DNA from: Palsa-1188 sp050010575
Lineage (GTDB): Bacteria; Bacillota; DSM-12270; Thermacetogeniales; Thermacetogeniaceae
Assembly: GCA_050010575.1 (NCBI GenBank)
Contig: JBEKKU010000015.1
Location: 1-27,275, forward strand
Length of the DNA stretch: 27,275 bases
Reading direction: 5' to 3'
Both the position numbers and the translations under genes were made by a program. Below the pieces are notes generated by a model that was not told where the DNA came from, searched no databases, and saw only the letters and a list, made by a program, of their open reading frames with translations. Shown piece by piece: positions 22,706 through 27,275 of the stretch; position 1 is the first letter of the stretch, and every line of letters begins with the position of its first letter.

Positions 22706-24205
22706 CTAGGATATGGACACGATCTTGCCGTTGGGGTACCATTGCACATTTTTATGGAATAACTGTCCGATCGCTCTCAGCGGAACCATCATCCGCCCAT
22801 TGACGATCTGCGCTGGTACATCGGTATCATAGGATGCGCCGTTCAGAGATACCTGCCGTGCATTCTTCCGGATGAGGATCCGGTTGGATCCGTTATTGAT
22901 GGTAACCGTGCCGTTGGAGTTCCAGTTAACGTTGTTGTCGGATAAACCGAAGGCATTGGCCGCCTGCCGGATCGGGATCATGGTGCGCCCGTTCACGATA
23001 ATCGGCTGCACATCAAAATTGACTTGATTGCCATTGCTGAACACATTGATATTATTGTTGCCCTGCTGCTGGTACACCTGGCCCAGTTGCGTATAGGCCC
23101 AGCCAGAATTCTCGATCTTGATAATCTGTTTTAAAATCTCTTCTGCCTTGGCCCACTTTTCACTGTTAACCGCATCGATCAACTGCTGCTTTAGATTATT
23201 CAGCTGGCTTTCACTGGAACCTTGCTTGACAAGTTGCTTTATCTGCTGCAGTATCTGTATTGCCTGCGCCATCTGGTTGTTGTTGATCGCCGCAGCAAAC
23301 TCCTGTTTCAACTGGGCAATCTGATCGCTATCACTGCCCGACTGACTGTTGATGCTAAACGTGGCCGAGGTGACGGCACTCCAGCCGGACACGGAATCAT
23401 GGGCAACAGCCTGGACCGTCTCGGACTGGGAGACCGTGAAGGCGCCGGTGTAAGGGGTGGCAGTGCCGCTGGTGGTCGGGTTGGAGCCATCGGTGGTGTA
23501 GTAAATGGTATCTCCGCTGGCGACGTTACCGATAGTCACGCTCTGGGCGGTGGTGAAGGTTCCGCCGTTAGGGCAGATCACCGGCGCCTGGATCGAGCTG
23601 GCGCTGCTGATGGAGAACCATGCAGAGGCCACAGCGCTCCAGCCGGATGCGCCATGCAAGGCTGCCTGGACCGTCTCGGACTGGGAGACCGTGAAGGCGC
23701 CGGTGTAAGGGGTGGCCGTGCCGCTGGCCGTCGGGTTGGAGCCATCGGTCGTATAGTAGGCGGTATACCCGTAGGGGATATTCCCGATGGTCACACTCTG
23801 GGCGGTGGTGAAGGTTCCACCGTTCGGATAGATCACCGGCGCCTGGATCGGGCTGGCGCTGCTGATGGAGAACAATGCAGAGGCCACGGCGCTCCAGCCT
23901 GTAACTGCATCATAGACAGCAGCCTGGACCGTCTCGGACTGGTAGACCGTGAAGGCGCCAGTGTAGGTAACGGCAGTGCCGCTAGTCGTCGGGTTGGAGT
24001 TGTCTGTCGTATAGTAGGCAGTATCTCCGTAGGCAATGTTGCTGATGGTCACACTCTGGGCAGCGGTGAAGGTACCGCCATTGGGGTAGATAACCGGAAG
24101 TTGAGTGGCAGCCGATGCTATCCCGCCCTGCGCTAACAGCATGGACACAAGAGTTGCCACAATAATAAACAGGGAAAGCCATTTAGAATGTTTTCTATGA
24201 AGCAA
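22706..24205 (-). CDS. Secreted protein with three chitobiase-C-terminal-like repeats and a copper-amine-oxidase-N domain
   Basis: The protein has 499 residues. A signal peptide (1-33, ending IASA) is followed by three tandem repeats of about 86 residues (35-120, 121-205, 206-290), each beginning xPVIxPNGGTFT and containing YYTTDxSNPT and YTGAFTV. These are CHB_HEX_C-type beta-sandwiches. A Gln-rich helical region (about 295-375, two repeats of the QALQ...K type) looks TPR-like. The C-terminal 115 residues form a copper-amine-oxidase N-terminal (stalk) domain with paired QPIIVNGRTMIPIRQAANAF and PAQIVNGRMMVPLRAIGQLF motifs. There are no catalytic residues, so it is a structural or binding protein of the envelope rather than an oxidase. 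It is divergent from sigI-rsgI, which may control it. Repeats 2 and 3 are the most alike. Confidence 0.88.
   Translation of the reverse strand: MLHRKHSKWLSLFIIVATLVSMLLAQGGIASAATQLPVIYPNGGTFTAAQSVTISNIAYGDTAYYTTDNSNPTTSGTAVTYTGAFTVYQSETVQAAVYDAVTGWSAVASALFSISSASPIQAPVIYPNGGTFTTAQSVTIGNIPYGYTAYYTTDGSNPTASGTATPYTGAFTVSQSETVQAALHGASGWSAVASAWFSISSASSIQAPVICPNGGTFTTAQSVTIGNVASGDTIYYTTDGSNPTTSGTATPYTGAFTVSQSETVQAVAHDSVSGWSAVTSATFSINSQSGSDSDQIAQLKQEFAAAINNNQMAQAIQILQQIKQLVKQGSSESQLNNLKQQLIDAVNSEKWAKAEEILKQIIKIENSGWAYTQLGQVYQQQGNNNINVFSNGNQVNFDVQPIIVNGRTMIPIRQAANAFGLSDNNVNWNSNGTVTINNGSNRILIRKNARQVSLNGASYDTDVPAQIVNGRMMVPLRAIGQLFHKNVQWYPNGKIVSIS
23339..24103 (-). repeat. Three tandem coding repeats of about 255-258 bases
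   Basis: The DNA of the three CHB_HEX_C-like units (24103-23846, 23845-23591, 23590-about 23339) is highly similar. Long identical runs cover the Tyr-Thr-Gly-Ala-Phe-Thr-Val and Gln-Ser-Glu-Thr-Val-Gln codons. This points to recent duplication or gene conversion, and the copy number could vary between strains. Confidence 0.8.
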
Positions 24206-24520
24206 GTCTCTCTCCTCCAGTCAATTCTTTAAATGTACCGGACTGTCAAATCTCCACCGCTAACCGATATTTGTTTTTTAGTAGTTGTGCGCTATGTGGT
24301 ATCTGACTTAAAATCTAATTGGGACCCCCCTTCAATTTAAAATATTTTAAACCAGCAGCTCCCTTTTATGGATTCAATATAAGATACGACGTGGTGATTT
24401 TTTTTAAGGGGGTACCTCTCACCCTCTAAAATCTGGCTGGTCATGCGTATATAGAAGTAGACCGACTACAAATATAACACTCTAAATACTACACTTGACC
24501 AGCGTTACGGGGTATCCTTT
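24206..24520. promoter_or_regulatory. Divergent control region between the secreted protein and sigI
   Basis: This 315-base region holds paired motifs. ACCCCC-type tracts point outward: ACCCCCC on the plus strand (24324-24330) and ACCCCC on the minus strand (24408-24413). They resemble the -35 element of SigI-dependent promoters. A matching CGAA -10 is not seen at the expected distance; the minus-strand one has CGTC or CGTA at 16 or 19 bases. A 16-base palindrome, TTTAAAATATTTTAAA, lies at 24336-24351. GCTGGTCA (24436-24443) pairs with TGACCAGC (24496-24503) around the likely sigI leader. SigI autoregulation is plausible but not shown. Confidence 0.35.
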
Positions 24521-25228
24521 ATGGATTCCGATGCTTACCAGCGCCTGTTGGGCACGTTAATCAAAATCAAGAGCGGGAACCGGACTGCCCGGGAAAAACT
24601 GGTCGAAGAATATAAACCTTTTGTGCTGAAGACAGCAACCCAGTTCTGCAAACGCTCGCTTGAATGGGGCCGGGATGATGAACTCAGCATCGGGCTGATC
24701 GCTTTCAACTCTGCCCTCGATACCTTTGAGCCCGCTAAGCAGGTCCCGTTCCTGCCATACTGCAGGATTGTTATCCTAAACCGGCTCAAGGACCACGTCC
24801 GGAGGGAATCAAAACACCAGCACCAGTGCGCCCTCGATAACGAGTGCCTTTCTCTGGAGAGCCAGACAGCCTGGGACAGCTACGTCAACCGGACCATAGA
24901 TGACGAGCGCCGGGAGGAATTGGAACGATTCGAGGAGATCTTATCCGATTATGCGATCGGCTTCGAGGACCTCGTCGAGGTTTCGCCCAAACACCGTGAT
25001 TACCGGCTAGCCCTGTTTAGGGTGGCGAGCCAACTCTCACAAACAGATAGCCTGATGGAATACCTGACCAGCAAAAGACAGTTGCCGCTGGCCGAACTAG
25101 AGAGATCGAGTGGCGTGAGCCGCAAAACGCTAGAGCGGGGAAGAAAATTTATCATCGCCAGCGCCATCATCCTTAGCAAACCTGGTGAATTTGTCTACCT
25201 GCGCTCTTATGTGAACTTTGGCCTTTGA
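24521..25228 (+). CDS. sigI: RNA polymerase sigma factor SigI
   Basis: The protein has 235 residues. The N-terminal region-2-like part carries the SigI hallmark KLVEEYKPFVLKTATQFCKR, DDELSIGLIAFNSALDTFEP and PFLPYCRIVILNRLKDHVRR. The C-terminal part includes a helix-turn-helix, PLAELERSSGVSRKTLERGR, instead of a classical region 4. SigI factors respond to heat or envelope stress in Bacillus and to extracellular polysaccharides in cellulolytic Clostridia. Its stop lies 20 bases before the rsgI start, the standard arrangement in which the membrane anti-sigma factor RsgI holds SigI. The start is the first ATG, with GGGG eight bases upstream. Target promoters are likely to include its own operon. 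Confidence 0.92.
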   Translation: MDSDAYQRLLGTLIKIKSGNRTAREKLVEEYKPFVLKTATQFCKRSLEWGRDDELSIGLIAFNSALDTFEPAKQVPFLPYCRIVILNRLKDHVRRESKHQHQCALDNECLSLESQTAWDSYVNRTIDDERREELERFEEILSDYAIGFEDLVEVSPKHRDYRLALFRVASQLSQTDSLMEYLTSKRQLPLAELERSSGVSRKTLERGRKFIIASAIILSKPGEFVYLRSYVNFGL

Positions 25229-25248
25229 AGAAAAAGAGGGGATCGACG

Positions 25249-26313
25249 ATGTGGTTTGGCAAGCGTGGGTTGATCGTTAAAATTAGCGGCGGCTACTGCA
25301 TAATCCTTACCAGCGAGGGGACCTACGAAAGAATTCCCACGCCTGCTCAGGGAGCGAGGGTGGGGGCGGAAGTGTCTTATCATACCATCGTCGCTCCCAA
25401 TGTAAAGCCCATGATGCTAGTAGCCTCGCTCCTCATCCTGTTTGTCTGCCTATCCTTGTTTGGCCAGACGGGTCCGCCGGTGGCCATGGCCTATATTTCC
25501 CTGGATATCAACCCCAGTTTGGAACTATCCGTTGACAAAAACTTGCGGGTGATCGACGCAAAACCCTTCAATGATGATGCGGCCAATCTTTTGAAGCAAG
25601 AAAACCTTAAGGGAAAGAATCTCTATGATGCCCTGGCCGCAGTGGTTAACGGAGCGATCGCCCAGAATTACATTAAAGCCGGCCAGGATAATTTAATAGT
25701 CTCCACCGTGACTCCATCCGGAACCGGTACCGCTTCCATTGATCAGCAATCAATCCAACAGTTCCTGGATAAAAAAATCAATACAGGCAAACTTGCCGGC
25801 GAGGTCAAGACCTACTCGGCAACCGCTGAATTCCGCACCGAGGCTGAAAATAAAGGCCTGAGTCCGGGTAAATACCTGGTCTACGAGCAACTGATTAGTA
25901 CAGGAAATCAGGTTAGCATTGCCGACGTGCAAAAATATACCATTCGCAAACTGGTAAACACATACAAGATCAATCTGCTGCCAAACTATCAGAAAATTAG
26001 AGTCCAGAAGCGCAGCAACGGTGAGGAACCGGATATAATTGTCGATGATAACGGCAAAGCTGTTCCGGTTGCAGATCTTAGCAGACGCAGGGGTGCACAG
26101 GACAATATTGACAACGAGCGCCCCGTGCGCCAGCAAAAGGCTGCTACTGATAACGGTCAAGGCGCACAGTCGAAAAATATCGTACCTAAAAAAAATATCG
26201 TACCTAAAAAAACACAGAATAACAGACCAGTGCGAGATACTAAGAAGGCGCAGAATGATGTTCGGGGAACCGATGAATTCAACAACATCAGGCGGCGGCC
26301 TCCTCACAGTTAG
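25249..26313 (+). CDS. rsgI: Membrane anti-sigma factor RsgI
   Basis: The protein has 354 residues. The cytoplasmic RsgI N-terminal domain (about 1-50, GLIVKISGGYCIILTSEGTY) binds SigI. One membrane helix follows (about 55-72). The external domain begins with AYISLDINPSLELSVDKNLR; the Asn88-Pro89 bond in this conserved motif is the reported self-cleavage site of RsgI proteins. The rest is a mixed domain to about 260 and a basic, low-complexity tail rich in Lys, Arg, Asn and Gln, with a duplicated KNIVPKKNIVPKK. Unlike RsgI of cellulolytic Clostridia it carries no recognisable carbohydrate-binding module. AGAGGGG lies 8 bases before the ATG at 25249, preferred to a TTG at 25225 that overlaps sigI. 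Confidence 0.9.
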   Translation: MWFGKRGLIVKISGGYCIILTSEGTYERIPTPAQGARVGAEVSYHTIVAPNVKPMMLVASLLILFVCLSLFGQTGPPVAMAYISLDINPSLELSVDKNLRVIDAKPFNDDAANLLKQENLKGKNLYDALAAVVNGAIAQNYIKAGQDNLIVSTVTPSGTGTASIDQQSIQQFLDKKINTGKLAGEVKTYSATAEFRTEAENKGLSPGKYLVYEQLISTGNQVSIADVQKYTIRKLVNTYKINLLPNYQKIRVQKRSNGEEPDIIVDDNGKAVPVADLSRRRGAQDNIDNERPVRQQKAATDNGQGAQSKNIVPKKNIVPKKTQNNRPVRDTKKAQNDVRGTDEFNNIRRRPPHS

Positions 26314-26409
26314 CCAACCAGCTCCTCCCCTGCAGACAGGTCTGATCAGGACTCGCGCTATCACCTGTACACATAAAGCCAATTCCGACTATGCTGCAAG
26401 CGAAACCGG

Positions 26410-26439
26410 GCCGGGCGAGAAACCTTCGCCCGGCTTTTT
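26410..26439 (+). terminator. Intrinsic terminator of the sigI-rsgI operon
   Basis: GCCGGGCGA pairs with TCGCCCGGC (9 bp, GC-rich), followed by five T, about 97 bases after the rsgI stop. Nothing else is recognised in 26314-26570 apart from a TATAAT at 26528-26533 without a clear -35. Confidence 0.92.
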
Positions 26440-26570
26440 GATTCTTCCCGTATCACCACTACAAAGCTATACCTGGCTAAGACATTAGGAATGAGGATGC
26501 TGTCGGCACGAATAAAAAGAATATACATATAATGGAACGCAGGTAATTATTTTTAAAAGGAGCTGTGGTG

Positions 26571-27263
26571 ATGTTTGAACAACTGGAAAAGTATAATGGA
26601 AATAAAATTGCCGTCGAACTGGTTAACGGAAAACAGATAACAGGTACGGTGGTCGCGGTTGACCAGCAAATAATCCGCTTGGAGACTGATGGGGGAATTT
26701 GTGCCATTCTTATTTCAGCGATCCAAGTTATCTGGGAAAACCGTTCTCTGACCGAAGAGAATACGAAATATATCGCCTACAAGCTAGGAACCGCTGCCGA
26801 GAAAAAACCAACTAATCCTATCCAGCCCTGCTATCAGGCATATGCTCAACCATGTACTCAAATGTATGCCCAGCCATGCTACCAGCCATTCTCTTTCGTA
26901 CCACCAGCGGATCCCTGTTTTGAGCGGTTCGGACATCCCTGTTTCGAGCGGTTCGGGCAGCCCTGTTTCGAGCGGTTCGGGCAGCCCTGTTTCGAGCGGT
27001 TCGGGCAGCCCTGCTTCGAGCGGTTCGGGCAGCCCTGCTTCGAGCGGTTCGGACATCCCTGTTTTGAGCGGTTCGGACATCCCTGTTTTGAGCGGTTCGG
27101 GCAGCCTTGCTTCGAGCGGTTCGGGCAGCCTTGCTTCGAGCGGTTCGGGCAGCCCTGTTTTGAGCGGTTCTTGTTAGGTTCCCAGACACCGCAAGAATCC
27201 GGGCAAGCGCCAGGCTCCGATGCAGAAAAAATACCTGAGCCTGACAAGGGTACAAAGGATTAG
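26571..27263 (+). CDS. Sm-like N-terminal domain fused to a Cys-containing octapeptide repeat
   Basis: The protein has 230 residues. The first 55 (EQLEKYNGNKIAVELVNGKQ, ITGTVVAVDQQIIRLETDGG, then ISAIQVIWE) resemble the five-stranded Sm/Lsm-like barrel found in small Firmicute proteins of unknown function. A short linker has PCYQAYAQPC, PCTQMYAQ and PCYQPF repeats. From 26913 eleven copies of Pro-Cys-Phe-Glu-Arg-Phe-Gly-(Gln/His) follow, then a hydrophilic tail (GSQTPQESGQAPGSDAEKIP). No signal peptide is present. AAGGAG lies 8 bases before the ATG at 26571. Regular cysteines beside aromatic residues suggest disulphide or other crosslinking, for instance in a spore coat, or a target for modification. 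Neither the repeat nor the fusion is one I recognise. Confidence 0.82.
   Translation: MFEQLEKYNGNKIAVELVNGKQITGTVVAVDQQIIRLETDGGICAILISAIQVIWENRSLTEENTKYIAYKLGTAAEKKPTNPIQPCYQAYAQPCTQMYAQPCYQPFSFVPPADPCFERFGHPCFERFGQPCFERFGQPCFERFGQPCFERFGQPCFERFGHPCFERFGHPCFERFGQPCFERFGQPCFERFGQPCFERFLLGSQTPQESGQAPGSDAEKIPEPDKGTKD
26913..27170 (+). repeat. 24-base coding tandem repeat, eleven copies (last one partial)
   Basis: The unit is CCC-TGT-TTC-GAG-CGG-TTC-GGG-CAG with mostly silent variants (TGC/TGT, TTT/TTC) and a few CAT for CAG. The frame is exact throughout and the unit length is a multiple of three. No stop appears in the other frames, so long spurious frames exist on both strands. Copy number is likely to vary by slippage or recombination. 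Confidence 0.95.
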
Positions 27264-27275
27264 TGCCATGGAAAC

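Noticed and set aside
23222..24136. 304-codon plus-strand frame opposite the CHB_HEX_C protein
   Set aside because: It is a repetitive Gly/Arg-rich shadow of the tandem repeats with no start signal.
26913..27170. CRISPR-like array
   Set aside because: The 24-base units are directly adjacent without spacers and stay in one coding frame, so this is a protein repeat.
26784..27255. Long open frames on the minus strand and other plus frames across the octapeptide repeat
   Set aside because: They are open only because the 24-base unit has no stop in any frame. They lack ribosome binding sites and recognisable composition.

Overview
The window suggests a spore-forming Firmicute, probably Clostridia of the Desulfotomaculum/Pelotomaculum kind, although the exact taxon cannot be fixed from sequence alone. 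The evidence is a SpoIIP sporulation protein, a SigI/RsgI sigma/anti-sigma pair, an S-layer-homology (SLH) cell-wall amidase, a copper-amine-oxidase-N (stalk) domain surface protein and strong AGGAGG-type ribosome binding sites. Coding density is ordinary except at about 9.4-15.3 kb, which is a scarred accessory region.

Left part (1-9408). A truncated SH3-NlpC/P60 wall hydrolase sits behind a candidate structured leader RNA with its own intrinsic terminator. It is followed by an SLH-AMIN-Amidase_3 wall amidase, also on the minus strand. Divergent from these is a plus-strand operon: a MarR regulator, a short EmrA/HlyD-like adaptor, a lipoprotein adaptor, and two overlapping ABC half-transporters whose motifs mark them as a heterodimeric exporter with one degenerate ATP site.

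Middle part (9389-15483). Two roughly 212-bp direct repeats, each carrying the junction of the ABC gene end and a polysaccharide-deacetylase gene end, bracket about 5.7 kb. Just inside the left repeat lie gene remnants: a glyoxalase-like (VOC) protein, a REP-associated tyrosine transposase and an ABC C-terminus. The intact cargo is a PAS histidine kinase with a LuxR-type response regulator, converging on a minus-strand group: a 202-aa unknown protein, an 80-aa precursor-like peptide with 14 Cys that all occur as Cys-x-Pro, and a radical SAM/SPASM enzyme. This looks like a ribosomally made, post-translationally modified peptide (RiPP) locus and is the best candidate for a new system. A dense set of inverted repeats between the peptide and the enzyme may be a non-coding RNA.

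Right part (15304-27275). A polysaccharide deacetylase, SpoIIP and a small unknown protein are followed by a MacAB-like operon (ATPase, permease, adaptor), all on the minus strand. Next is a secreted protein with three chitobiase-C-terminal-like repeats and a copper-amine-oxidase-N domain. It is divergent from sigI-rsgI. The window ends with a gene joining an Sm-like N-terminus to eleven copies of an 8-residue Cys-containing repeat. No rRNA, tRNA or CRISPR array was seen.
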